Counted from the first letter of the stretch, positions 1 through 6,478 are shown. The stretch is DNA of 6,654 nt from DASWIV01 sp036397475 (GCA_036397475.1 DASWIV010000200.1:1-6654); one strand, 5' to 3'. The notes: generated by a model from the letters alone, not told the origin. A program made the numbers and translations.

Positions 1-1442
1 TAACCAAGCGGGATGATCGTTCTTGAGGTCTGGTCAATCGGTTCAATCGACTGAATGTCATCTCCGGAAGTTGCCCCGAGCTCTTTCATTTTTCTCGCGC
101 TGACTATCACGCGGGTCTCGAGAGAGCCTATAGCGCGATTATACGACGCGACACTCCCATCGAGTTTTTTCCCTACATCGGCAAGATGAGTGACAAAGGT
201 CGATATCCTCTCGTAGAGGCGTTTCCCTTCTTCGCTTATCTGGATCGCATTCTCCGCGAGTTTTTCCTGTCGCCAGCCGTAAGCGGCGGATTTTAATATC
301 GCTATCAGTGTCGCAGGTGTTGCGATAATAACTTTCTGGCTGAATGCGTCGTCAAATATATCCGGGTCCTTTAATACCGCCGCGCCAAGGAACTGCTCGC
401 CGGGAAGGAACATCACTACAAAATCCGGGGCTTCGTCGAACTGGTCCCAGTACGCTTTCTTTGACAACTCCTTCACTCTGTCTCGTACATGCCGGGCATG
501 ATCCGCAAGTTTTCGATCCCTGTCCGCCTCTGTAGTCTGTTCCAGAGCCTCGAGGAAGGCTTTTATGGGAGCCTTTGCGTCGACAATAATTTTTCTGTTG
601 TCCGGCAGGTTGATGATCATATCGGGACGCAGCCGACCGGATTCAGAGTCCCTGGATTCCTGCTCGACAAAATCGCAGTGCTCGCTCATTCCGGCGTGCT
701 CGACAACACGCCTGAGCGTAATTTCGCCCCAGTGTCCTCTTGCCTGCGGGGCACGCAGTGCGTTCACCAGTTTGGAGGTCTCATCCTTCAAATTACGCTC
801 GGAACTCATCAACTGCTTGACCATGTCCTGAAGGCTTGTATATTGACCGCTGCGTTCCTTCGCCATCTCGGTTATCTGGTTTTCATATTTATTCAGTTGT
901 TCTTTCAGGGGCTTAATCAGTCCATCTATTTCTTCCTTGTGTTTGTCGAGGCTGCCGGATGAGAGTTTTTGATAACCCTCGAGGACAGTCTTTGCCGATT
1001 CAATTAATTCTTTCTTGTTTGAATTCAAAGCGTCCGCGCTTAGCGCCTTGAAAGCGTCGGTGAGATTGGTTTTCGCGTCCTCCAGAAGCTTCATCCGTTC
1101 AGCGTGTGCTTCCTGGTCCTTAGCTATGGTTTTACTCAGTTCAGCGAGTTTTGCTTTCTGTGTGGAATTTTCGTCCCTGAGAGAAGATACGTCCTTTTCA
1201 AGCTCTTCGGTGCGTTTAGCCACTGTTTCAGCCGACGAACGCTTTGTGGATTCCAGTTTCAAATCGCTGTTAAGCTGGTCGATCTTAGCGTTCATCTGCG
1301 AGATTCGTTCGCGCAGGTCTGTTACTTCGTCGTCTTTAGCCTTAAGTGCACCGGATACCGACGCGGAGCGGCTCTGAGCCAGCAGCCACGCGATCACCGT
1401 ACCAATTATCAATCCGATCGCGGCGGAAATATAAGGATTCAT
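1..1442 (-). CDS. rmuC: DNA recombination protein RmuC, 3' end cut by the window edge
   Basis: Reverse-strand reading from ATG at 1442-1440 stays open for 480 codons to the window edge. RmuC proteins carry a nuclease-like domain and are linked to limiting inverted-repeat recombination and genome rearrangement; the biochemical activity is poorly defined. Residues 3-22 form one N-terminal membrane anchor (ISAAIGLIIGTVIAWLL). Residues about 30-220 are charged and heptad-like, as expected for the family's coiled coil. The RmuC domain follows with its hallmark blocks: RAPQARGHWGE (230-240), RPDMIINLP (272-280), the DAK at 288-290, FLPGE (345-349), TPATLI (375-380), YGWRQE (388-393) and YNRAIGSLETR (434-444). 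A Shine-Dalgarno GGGAGG (complement of 1451-1456) lies 8 nt before the ATG. The length matches the family (E. coli about 475 residues). The two leftover edge bases read TA, so the next codon is either a stop or Tyr; the protein is essentially complete. It is divergent from the LptD-like gene. The plus-strand reading frames across this region are shadows. Confidence 0.95.
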   Translation of the reverse strand, partial: MNPYISAAIGLIIGTVIAWLLAQSRSASVSGALKAKDDEVTDLRERISQMNAKIDQLNSDLKLESTKRSSAETVAKRTEELEKDVSSLRDENSTQKAKLAELSKTIAKDQEAHAERMKLLEDAKTNLTDAFKALSADALNSNKKELIESAKTVLEGYQKLSSGSLDKHKEEIDGLIKPLKEQLNKYENQITEMAKERSGQYTSLQDMVKQLMSSERNLKDETSKLVNALRAPQARGHWGEITLRRVVEHAGMSEHCDFVEQESRDSESGRLRPDMIINLPDNRKIIVDAKAPIKAFLEALEQTTEADRDRKLADHARHVRDRVKELSKKAYWDQFDEAPDFVVMFLPGEQFLGAAVLKDPDIFDDAFSQKVIIATPATLIAILKSAAYGWRQEKLAENAIQISEEGKRLYERISTFVTHLADVGKKLDGSVASYNRAIGSLETRVIVSARKMKELGATSGDDIQSIEPIDQTSRTIIPLG

Positions 1443-1465
1443 TCCTCGGTCCTCCCGTTATACGA

Positions 1466-1496
1466 GTGACAGGATATCATATCATGGTGGTATAAT
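1466..1496 (+). promoter_or_regulatory. Extended -10 promoter for the LptD-like gene
   Basis: TGGTATAAT at 1488-1496 is a perfect extended -10 element (TGn plus TATAAT). A -35-like GTGACA (5 of 6 matches to TTGACA) lies at 1466-1471, but the spacer is 19 bp, longer than the ideal 17; an extended -10 tolerates this. Transcription would begin near 1502-1504, leaving a leader of only about 20 nt before the GTG start at 1523, with only a weak GGGA (1510-1513) as ribosome binding site. Sequence match only. Confidence 0.65.
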
Positions 1497-1522
1497 CCGT
1501 TGCGCATCCGGGATTAAGTATA

Positions 1523-3088
1523 GTGAGAAAAATCGTAATACGAAAAATAAATAAAACAGCGGCAACTGCACTCCTGTTCTCAGTATTTTTAATGTGTTCA
1601 TCCAAGGCATATGCAGCGGCATCGGATTTCAACCTGGGAACAGGGGGGAAATTAACTATCGAGGGAGATAATTTTTCATTTGAGCGCTACACGGTCAGCA
1701 CAGGGGAATTTAACGAGGTCGCAGTGTGGGAAGGAAACGTCACGGCGACATTCGATCCAATACTGTTGACGTCTGAAAAAATCGAGGCGCAATTCGCCGG
1801 GGATGAAATTATCAGCATGGAAGCAGGACCGGATGTCGAAATTGTCGGCCTTAACGGACGCGCGATATTTTCATGCGCCTTCATAACTATCGATTTTCCC
1901 GGGGAATTGTCGGGACTTGATTATTACCAGGGCCACGGTAACGATGTCAGGGGATATTATCTGGCTCACGCGAGTGAACTGGGCCTTGATACCGAGGAAG
2001 ATTACGAGATTAATTTTACCGCTGAGACGATCGTTCTCGGCCCAGATTCAGCGACACTTACGAATCCGGTGCTTTCCCTTGGCGATCCTGAACGTCCGGA
2101 TGTAGCTTTCAGTTCCCATGAATTAAACCTTCCGATCGGCGATCATCCGGTATCGGGTGAACGCACCGTGCTTGGCCTTTCGGCGTCGGACGTTTCATTA
2201 ATTCTTTTTGGCCATCGCCTGAATGTGATCTGGTTTCCGGTTTGGAAAGGATTAACACCACGATTGGAACCGGGATTGACTTATCCACTGCCTAAAATCG
2301 GATGGGAAGGTGACGCCGGATTCCACTGGGATCAGTTCGTGCAATACGATTTCTTCAAACTTCCCGACGGGGGCGGCCCATTTCTCCAGGGAAGATTCGA
2401 TTTTTTCCCTGCAGATCGCTCTTATCCCGAATTGATTTTTCATGGTGTAGCGGACCGGCTTACATTCGAGGCGAGGACGGGATATCGCAGGGAAGAGGAC
2501 CAGGAAGGCGACACGGTTCCGACCAGAGCGGAGCCTGAAATCACACTTGGCACGACAAGATTTCCTGTCGGGGACGGGAGCGCCGGATTCAAAGCCAGCG
2601 TTTTTTATGGATACATGCGCGACATGACACTCGGGATGGCGGGTGACCGATATGGATACACGGGGGTTCTCGACGGGCGTACCAGGTTATCGGAAAATGT
2701 TACCGCGAGAGGCGAGCTCACTTATGTTGACAGGTATTATTCGGACTCGTCGAATTTCGCAACACTTGAAGGCGACTTCTCGATCCGGTATGTCGAATCG
2801 CCACAATGGGGCGCGACTCTTTCATACAGGAAAGTGTACAGGTGGGGCCAGCCGGGATTCCGCTACGATGAACCGAGAGTACTGGATGAAATAGGGCTTG
2901 AACAGCAGACAAGATTTTCGGATCGTTGGGGCGGTGGAATTGACTGGTCGTGGAATTTCGCTGAAGATGATTTCGAGCGCCAGCAATGCCACCTGACGTA
3001 CATTTTCGATTCATTCCAGGTGTCACTGGGTTGGGATTTCTTCAACGAATCGGTTACGGTGAATTTCGGGCTTCCGGGATCACTGTAA
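1523..3088 (+). CDS. Exported LptD/OstA-like outer-membrane beta-barrel protein (short form)
   Basis: This 521-residue protein starts at GTG; no other start lies upstream in frame after the promoter, and the next in-frame ATG (residue 24) would destroy the signal peptide. Residues 1-31 are a signal peptide: basic start, hydrophobic core ATALLFSVFLM, likely cleavage after KAYA (residues 28-31). C25 does not sit in a proper lipobox, so a lipoprotein is unlikely. Residues about 40-150 resemble the OstA/LptA fold (GGKLTIEGDNFSFE, then VWEGNV). Residues 230-243 (GHRLNVIWFPVWKG) and the following GLTYPLPKIGWEGDAGF resemble the LptD junction where a Pro-rich 'PVFYLPY'-like strand leads into the barrel. 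The rest alternates aromatic and polar residues with Gly-rich turns, as in transmembrane beta strands. LptD inserts lipopolysaccharide into the outer leaflet. This protein is clearly shorter than typical LptD (over 700 residues) and its end (GLPGSL) lacks the usual terminal aromatic, so it may be an LptD relative with a different cargo. Barrel confidence is good; LptD function is inference. Confidence 0.65.
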   Translation: MRKIVIRKINKTAATALLFSVFLMCSSKAYAAASDFNLGTGGKLTIEGDNFSFERYTVSTGEFNEVAVWEGNVTATFDPILLTSEKIEAQFAGDEIISMEAGPDVEIVGLNGRAIFSCAFITIDFPGELSGLDYYQGHGNDVRGYYLAHASELGLDTEEDYEINFTAETIVLGPDSATLTNPVLSLGDPERPDVAFSSHELNLPIGDHPVSGERTVLGLSASDVSLILFGHRLNVIWFPVWKGLTPRLEPGLTYPLPKIGWEGDAGFHWDQFVQYDFFKLPDGGGPFLQGRFDFFPADRSYPELIFHGVADRLTFEARTGYRREEDQEGDTVPTRAEPEITLGTTRFPVGDGSAGFKASVFYGYMRDMTLGMAGDRYGYTGVLDGRTRLSENVTARGELTYVDRYYSDSSNFATLEGDFSIRYVESPQWGATLSYRKVYRWGQPGFRYDEPRVLDEIGLEQQTRFSDRWGGGIDWSWNFAEDDFERQQCHLTYIFDSFQVSLGWDFFNESVTVNFGLPGSL

Positions 3089-3120
3089 AAATAAATTCAG
3101 GATCTTATCGGGGGAAAAAG

Positions 3121-3396
3121 ATGTTCTGGGCTGGACAGGGAAAAAATCTCGAATGGGGGATATTCATCCTCATTTTCGCAATCGTGTCAGGATATTTTGG
3201 CTGGCGTAATTACCAGATCAACCAGGCGACAGCTTTGAAGGTTCCACAGGAACTTGTCGATGCCGCTCCGATGGATGCTATCGATACGGTCATGCGCCAA
3301 TTTGAAAATGAGCAGTGCCAGGTAGAGTGCGCGGTTGACAGGGAACAGGATCCGACACATAAAAACCAGGTCACGAGAACATTTTTTCAGTCCTGA
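3121..3396 (+). CDS. Small single-pass membrane protein, unknown family
   Basis: This 91-residue frame starts at ATG 3121, 32 nt after the LptD-like stop, so the two are probably co-transcribed. A purine-rich GGGGGAAAAAG (3110-3120) directly precedes the ATG. This start is preferred over the earlier in-frame ATG at 2986, which would lie deep inside the upstream gene. Residues about 12-28 (WGIFILIFAIVSGYFGW) form one membrane segment near the N-terminus. The rest is polar, with a CxxxC pair at C66 and C70 (EQCQVEC) and a charged tail. With few positive charges before the segment and R29 just after it, orientation is uncertain. I do not recognise the family. Position suggests an accessory to the upstream outer-membrane protein, but nothing in the sequence proves it. 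The next frame shows a similar N-terminal pattern (N-x-x-W-x-x-F-x-L-x-F-x-I). Confidence 0.6.
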   Translation: MFWAGQGKNLEWGIFILIFAIVSGYFGWRNYQINQATALKVPQELVDAAPMDAIDTVMRQFENEQCQVECAVDREQDPTHKNQVTRTFFQS

Positions 3397-3403
3397 TTTA
3401 AAA

Positions 3404-3553
3404 ATGTACTTCTACAGTCGAAATGTCAACGTGAAGTGGGATCAGTTCTGGCTGGTATTTTTCATTTTGCCGGCTTTATACCTGGCGTGGACATTTACGC
3501 ACCTGGAAACCAGTCCCGACAGGTCGGATCTATCCCGCGAATTATGGCACTGA
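3404..3553 (+). CDS. Very small membrane protein, unknown family
   Basis: A 49-residue frame from ATG 3404, 7 nt after the previous stop, running to TGA at 3551-3553. Residues about 12-31 (KWDQFWLVFFILPALYLAWT) are a single hydrophobic segment; the tail is charged. The start lacks a clear Shine-Dalgarno; a TTG at 3335 in the same frame would add 23 basic residues and overlap the preceding gene, so translation could instead be coupled. The spacing N-x-[EK]-W-x-x-F-x-L-x-F-x-I matches the preceding protein (N..W..F.L.F.I), so they may be diverged duplicates, though a shared membrane segment could mimic this. I see no terminator between its stop and the convergent ssb gene 51 bp away. Unrecognised; it could still be a chance frame. 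Confidence 0.42.
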   Translation: MYFYSRNVNVKWDQFWLVFFILPALYLAWTFTHLETSPDRSDLSRELWH

Positions 3554-3604
3554 TTAACGAGCACAATTAAGCGGGGAACAATTAATCGCCGGATTTTCAG
3601 GATG

Positions 3605-4093
3605 TCATTCGATCAGGAATTCGTCGTCCTCTTCAAGGTCGAATTCGTCGTCCATGTCCGTATCCGGAGGTGACTGACCTCCTCCTCCGTTGTTTCCCGA
3701 TGAGGAAGTGTCAGGAAAGTTCTGGTACTTCGGTTCTGTTGGAACCTCTTCACGTACTCCCCTGGCAGACAGCATTTCGAGATTATCGACGTTGATCTTG
3801 AATGACCATCGTTTTACGCCCTGCTGGTCTGTGTACTCGTCCTGCCGGATCCGTCCTTCAATGTATACTTTCGATCCCTTGTCAAGATACTGGCCGACAA
3901 TCTCCGCGAGCTTTCGCCACGCTACACACCTGTGCCATTCAGTGTGTTCTTTGGTCTGGCCGGTCTGCTCGTCGCGTCCCCATCTCTCTGTCGTGGCAAC
4001 AGAAAAATTCGCGACAGCGGTACCGCTGGGGGTGTACCTCACCTCGGGTTTTCCTCCGAGATTACCGATTAAGATTACCTTGTTGACGCCCAT
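3605..4093 (-). CDS. ssb: Single-stranded DNA-binding protein SSB
   Basis: SSB coats single-stranded DNA during replication, recombination and repair and recruits partner enzymes through its C-terminal tail. The 162-residue product has the classic OB-fold start MGVNKVILIGNLGGKPEVRY (1-20), then FSVATTERW (30-38), TEWHRCVAWRKLAEI (51-65) and KGSKVYIEGRIR (72-83). Aromatic W38, W53 and W96 are placed as expected for stacking on bases. Residues about 110-145 are a Gly/Pro/Ser-rich linker. The tail is acidic but ends DDEFLIE rather than the near-universal DDDIPF type, and it contains DDEF twice (148-151 and 156-159). ATG at 4093-4091 is preceded by AAGGAG (complement of 4101-4106) at 7 nt spacing. 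It lies convergent to the small membrane genes and divergent from the thiolase. The family call is secure. The long frame on the opposite strand is a shadow. Confidence 0.97.
   Translation of the reverse strand: MGVNKVILIGNLGGKPEVRYTPSGTAVANFSVATTERWGRDEQTGQTKEHTEWHRCVAWRKLAEIVGQYLDKGSKVYIEGRIRQDEYTDQQGVKRWSFKINVDNLEMLSARGVREEVPTEPKYQNFPDTSSSGNNGGGGQSPPDTDMDDEFDLEEDDEFLIE
3617..3653. repeat. Tandem 13-bp repeat encoding the doubled DDEF of the SSB tail
   Basis: GAATTCGTCGTCC occurs perfectly at 3617-3629 and again at 3641-3653, a period of 24 bp or eight codons. In the ssb reading frame each copy encodes DDEF. The identical codons over 13 bp suggest a recent tandem duplication of the acidic tail rather than independent codon choice. 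Confidence 0.75.
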
Positions 4094-4134
4094 CTGGCTT
4101 CTCCTTGTATTAAATCACTTTTACTCAGGCGTGG

Positions 4135-4140
4135 ATTATA
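4135..4140 (-). promoter_or_regulatory. Probable -10 box for ssb
   Basis: The reverse strand reads TATAAT here (forward ATTATA), a perfect -10 hexamer about 42 bp upstream of the ssb ATG, giving a leader of about 35 nt. No convincing -35 hexamer is found at 16-18 bp spacing (the sequence there reads about CGGGCA), so the promoter may need an activator or be weak. Confidence 0.45.
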
Positions 4141-4235
4141 TCAAAAACATATCACACTGCCCGGCTTCTATAAACTAATACGTATGAAACATGGCTAAAC
4201 TGACATTTTTTTTTTGTTTGTTACAAATTTCACGA

Positions 4236-4264
4236 TTGAACGCTATTCGACGTTGGGGTATAAT
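4236..4264 (+). promoter_or_regulatory. Sigma-70-type promoter for the thiolase
   Basis: TTGAAC at 4236-4241 (first four bases match TTGACA) and a perfect TATAAT at 4259-4264 are separated by exactly 17 bp. Transcription should start near 4271, leaving a leader of about 58 nt. An upstream run of ten T at 4206-4215 could bend DNA or act as an upstream element. This is the best-spaced promoter in the window. Confidence 0.75.
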
Positions 4265-4292
4265 CGATGGCCCTCAAGAGGAAAAACAGGAA

Positions 4293-4306
4293 GTTTAACG
4301 TTAAAC
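4293..4306. promoter_or_regulatory. Perfect 14-bp palindrome in the thiolase leader, candidate operator
   Basis: GTTTAACGTTAAAC equals its own reverse complement over all 14 bases. It lies about 22-36 nt after the predicted transcription start and 22 nt before the thiolase ATG. Symmetric sites just downstream of a promoter are typical of dimeric repressors such as TetR-type fatty-acid regulators. With no loop it would be a poor RNA hairpin, so a protein-binding site is more likely. The regulator is not in the window. Confidence 0.5.
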
Positions 4307-4328
4307 AAGTGGAAGGCAGGAGATCATC

Positions 4329-5510
4329 ATGTCAGATAATGTTTACATTGTCGGTGCGAAAAGGACCGCAATAGGCAGATTTTTAGGCACTTTGCAGGAC
4401 ACGCCCGCACCACGTCTCGGAACCATTGCAGGAAAAGCCGCGCTTGAGCACTCAGGGATGAATCCGGAAGATGTGGAACAGGTTATCATGGGAAATGTCT
4501 GTTCTACCGGTCTGGGGCAGAATCCAGCGAGGCAGGTTCAGATCGGGATGGGCATTCCAACCGACAGAAGCGCGTATCTTGTCGGAATGGTATGCGGCTC
4601 GGGGCTGCAGTCCGTAAATCTCGGTTACATGACGATCAAATCCGGTAATGCCGATGTTGTGGTCTCCGGTGGTATGGAATCGATGTCACTTGCCCCATAC
4701 TACCTTGAAAAAGGACGTATCGGGTACAAGCTTGGCCACGCGAAGATGATCGACTCGATGATCGCGGATGGATTGTGGGATCCATACAAGGATATGCATA
4801 TGGGCATGACAGGTGAACTTGTCGCCGAAAAATACAACATTTCACGCGAACAGCAGGATGAGTACGCGTACAACTCGCATCAGAAGGCGATCGCAGCGAT
4901 CGAGTCGGGAGCGTTTGCAGATGAGATCACTCCTGTCCTGATTCCACAGCGAAAGGGCGACCCGATCGCGTTCAAGGTGGATGAAGGTCCTCGTAAGGAT
5001 ACAACCATTGAAGCGCTTGGAAAATTGAGAGCGGTTTTCAAGAAGGATGGATCCGTTACGGCAGGTAACGCACCGGGTACAAACGATGGTGCCGCGGCTG
5101 TTGTTCTTGCAAGTGAAAAGGCAGTAAAAGAAAAGGGACTTAAGCCGATCGCGAAAATACTCGCTACCGGTATCGGGGGATTAGATCCCGAATGGGTAAT
5201 GATGACGCCTGTTCCTACGGTGAAAAAATTATATGAGCAGGGAATCAGTAAAGAAGAGATCGATCTCTGGGAATTTAACGAGGCATTCAGCGTACAGCAG
5301 ATCGCGGTACGCCAGGAACTTGGGATCGATGAATCGATTATCAATGTGAATGGCGGTGCTGTAGCGCTTGGGCATCCGATTGGAGCGTCGGGTTCGAGGA
5401 TACTGGTGACGCTGCTTTACGCGTTGAAGAACCGGGGCAAAAAGAAGGGTATAGCGGCGTTGTGTTTAGGTGGAGGAAATGGGGTCGGAATAGCGATTGA
5501 ATTGGTGTAA
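4329..5510 (+). CDS. Acetyl-CoA C-acetyltransferase (biosynthetic thiolase)
   Basis: The enzyme catalyses the reversible condensation of two acetyl-CoA to acetoacetyl-CoA and CoA in the cytoplasm. At 393 residues it matches the family length. The acyl-accepting cysteine is C89 in VGMVCGSGLQSV; the second active-site loop carries H349 (GGAVALGHPIGASGSR) and the C-terminal loop the proton-transfer cysteine C379 (LCLGGGNGVG). Other family marks are GLGQNPARQ (61-69), GGMESMS, MHMGMTGE, TAGNAPGTNDGAAA and WEFNEAF. A strong AGGAG (4318-4322) lies 6 nt before the ATG. The promoter at 4236-4264 and the palindrome at 4293-4306 lie upstream, and an intrinsic terminator starts 8 nt after the stop. The downstream 3-hydroxybutyryl-CoA dehydrogenase uses its product, favouring acetoacetyl-CoA metabolism (AtoB/ThlA/PhaA role) over long-chain thiolysis; substrate range is inferred. 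All catalytic residues are present. Confidence 0.95.
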   Translation: MSDNVYIVGAKRTAIGRFLGTLQDTPAPRLGTIAGKAALEHSGMNPEDVEQVIMGNVCSTGLGQNPARQVQIGMGIPTDRSAYLVGMVCGSGLQSVNLGYMTIKSGNADVVVSGGMESMSLAPYYLEKGRIGYKLGHAKMIDSMIADGLWDPYKDMHMGMTGELVAEKYNISREQQDEYAYNSHQKAIAAIESGAFADEITPVLIPQRKGDPIAFKVDEGPRKDTTIEALGKLRAVFKKDGSVTAGNAPGTNDGAAAVVLASEKAVKEKGLKPIAKILATGIGGLDPEWVMMTPVPTVKKLYEQGISKEEIDLWEFNEAFSVQQIAVRQELGIDESIINVNGGAVALGHPIGASGSRILVTLLYALKNRGKKKGIAALCLGGGNGVGIAIELV

Positions 5511-5517
5511 AACGAAC

Positions 5518-5545
5518 GGGGCGCGGTAAGCGGCGCCCCTTTTTT
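5518..5545 (+). terminator. Intrinsic terminator after the thiolase
   Basis: A 7-bp all-GC stem GGGGCGC (5518-5524) pairs with GCGCCCC (5533-5539) around an 8-nt loop and is followed by six T (5540-5545). It starts 8 nt after the thiolase stop and ends 31 nt before the dehydrogenase ATG. Confidence 0.88.
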
Positions 5546-5576
5546 AACCTAATCAGTACATAAGGAGAGTAACATC

Positions 5577-6425
5577 ATGGATATAAACAAGGTCATAGTC
5601 TATGGCGCGGGGACAATGGGAAATGGAATCGCCCAGACAGTAGCCCAGGCAGGGATTCCGGTCACCATGATCGACATAGAGCAGGCGTTTGTCGATAAAG
5701 GGCTTGCATCGATAACCAGAAATCTTGACCGCCTGGTCGCGAAAGAAAAAATATCTGAAGACCAGAAAAACGAAATTCTTGGACGGATAACCATATCGAC
5801 AGAACGACAATACGACGCCGACCTGATAATCGAAGCGGTTATTGAGAACGAGGATGTCAAGAAAGAGCTGTTCGCCGACCTTGCGTCCAAAACGAACGGC
5901 GGAACGATCCTGGCGTCGAATACATCGTCTATTCCGATAACTAAAATAGCGTCCGCTACCGGCAAGCCGGAAAAGGTGATCGGGATGCACTTCATGAATC
6001 CTGTCCCGGTGATGAAGGGTGTTGAGATAATCAATGGCGAAAAAACGTCGGTTGAAACCAACGAAGCTGTAATAGAGCTTTCAAAGAAACTCGGGAAGAT
6101 CCCGGGCAAATCAAACGACCATGCAGGATTTGTCGCCAACAGGATCCTGATGCCATATATAAATGAAGGCGCATGGGCGTTGAGCGAGGGAGTTTCGGAC
6201 GCTGAGAATATCGATCTGATAGCGAAGACGTGCCTAAACATGCCGATGGGGCCGCTGGAACTTGCCGACCTGATTGGACTCGATGTCTGCGTATTCATAA
6301 TGGATGTAATGCATGCCGGACTGGGTAACGATAAGTATGCACCATGTCCAAAGTTGCGGGAGCTTGTCGATGCTGGAAATCTCGGACGAAAGTCAGGTAA
6401 GGGCTTTTATGACTATATTAAGTAG
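5577..6425 (+). CDS. 3-hydroxybutyryl-CoA dehydrogenase
   Basis: This cytoplasmic enzyme interconverts acetoacetyl-CoA and (S)-3-hydroxybutyryl-CoA with a nicotinamide cofactor. The 282-residue length equals that of clostridial Hbd. The N-terminal Rossmann domain shows VIVYGAGTMGNGIAQ with GxGxxG at G10-G12-G15; the acidic residue D33 at the end of the second strand favours NAD(H) over NADP(H). Active-site residues match the family in identity and spacing: S117 (SNTSS), H138 (GMHFMNP), E150 (KGVEI) and N188 (FVANRI), with the 21, 12 and 50 residue intervals seen in the human mitochondrial enzyme. The C-terminal dimer domain includes MGPLELADLIGLD and ends GRKSGKGFYDY, a family signature. AAGGAG (5562-5567) lies 9 nt before the ATG. 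It follows the thiolase in the pathway, but a strong terminator intervenes and only 31 nt remain for a promoter, so expression probably relies on read-through. The 232-residue frame on the opposite strand is a shadow. Confidence 0.95.
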   Translation: MDINKVIVYGAGTMGNGIAQTVAQAGIPVTMIDIEQAFVDKGLASITRNLDRLVAKEKISEDQKNEILGRITISTERQYDADLIIEAVIENEDVKKELFADLASKTNGGTILASNTSSIPITKIASATGKPEKVIGMHFMNPVPVMKGVEIINGEKTSVETNEAVIELSKKLGKIPGKSNDHAGFVANRILMPYINEGAWALSEGVSDAENIDLIAKTCLNMPMGPLELADLIGLDVCVFIMDVMHAGLGNDKYAPCPKLRELVDAGNLGRKSGKGFYDYIK

Positions 6426-6436
6426 AGTCAGTTCTT

Positions 6437-6455
6437 CCCATGCATAAAGCATGGG
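6437..6455 (+). other. RNA hairpin just after the dehydrogenase gene
   Basis: CCCATGC (6437-6443) pairs perfectly with GCATGGG (6449-6455) around the loop ATAAA. No T-run follows, so it is not a classic terminator. TTCTT (6432-6436) and AAGAA (6467-6471) could close an outer stem around it. It may protect the 3' end of the message from exonucleases or assist the terminator just downstream. Confidence 0.55.
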
Positions 6456-6478
6456 TTACAATAAAGAAGAATTTAATT

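Noticed and set aside
344..1469. Several plus-strand frames of 63-157 codons across this region
   Set aside because: They lie opposite a continuous 480-codon RmuC frame with all family motifs; their products have no recognisable domain and are rich in Ser/Leu as expected from antisense reading.
1476..1481. TATGAT on the minus strand as the rmuC -10 box
   Set aside because: The hexamer is good, but no -35-like sequence is found at 16-18 bp spacing, so I do not call it.
1589..1600. A lipobox around C25 of the LptD-like protein
   Set aside because: The residues before Cys are F-L-M, which do not fit the lipobox; the KAYA signal peptidase I site fits better.
3121..3553. The two small membrane frames as one frameshifted gene
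   Set aside because: Each has its own N-terminal membrane segment and start; a frameshift would place two similar segments in one 140-residue protein, which is less simple than two genes.
3563..3588. Near-direct repeat ACAATTAAGCG / ACAATTAATCG between the convergent genes
   Set aside because: Only 11 bp with one mismatch in A/T-rich DNA; chance is adequate, and it forms no terminator hairpin.
3690..4178. A 162-codon plus-strand frame opposite ssb
   Set aside because: Shadow of ssb; the sense frame has the full OB-fold signature.
4206..4215. Run of ten T as a terminator
   Set aside because: No GC-rich hairpin precedes it on the plus strand; it lies upstream of a promoter and is better seen as an A/T tract.
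4271..4281. CCCTCAAGAGG at the thiolase transcript start as a regulatory hairpin
   Set aside because: The stem would be only 3-4 bp with a 2-4 nt loop, too weak to support.
5600..6298. A 232-codon minus-strand frame over the dehydrogenase gene
   Set aside because: It is antisense to a gene with every catalytic residue in place; its Ser/Ile-rich product resembles no family and has no ribosome site.
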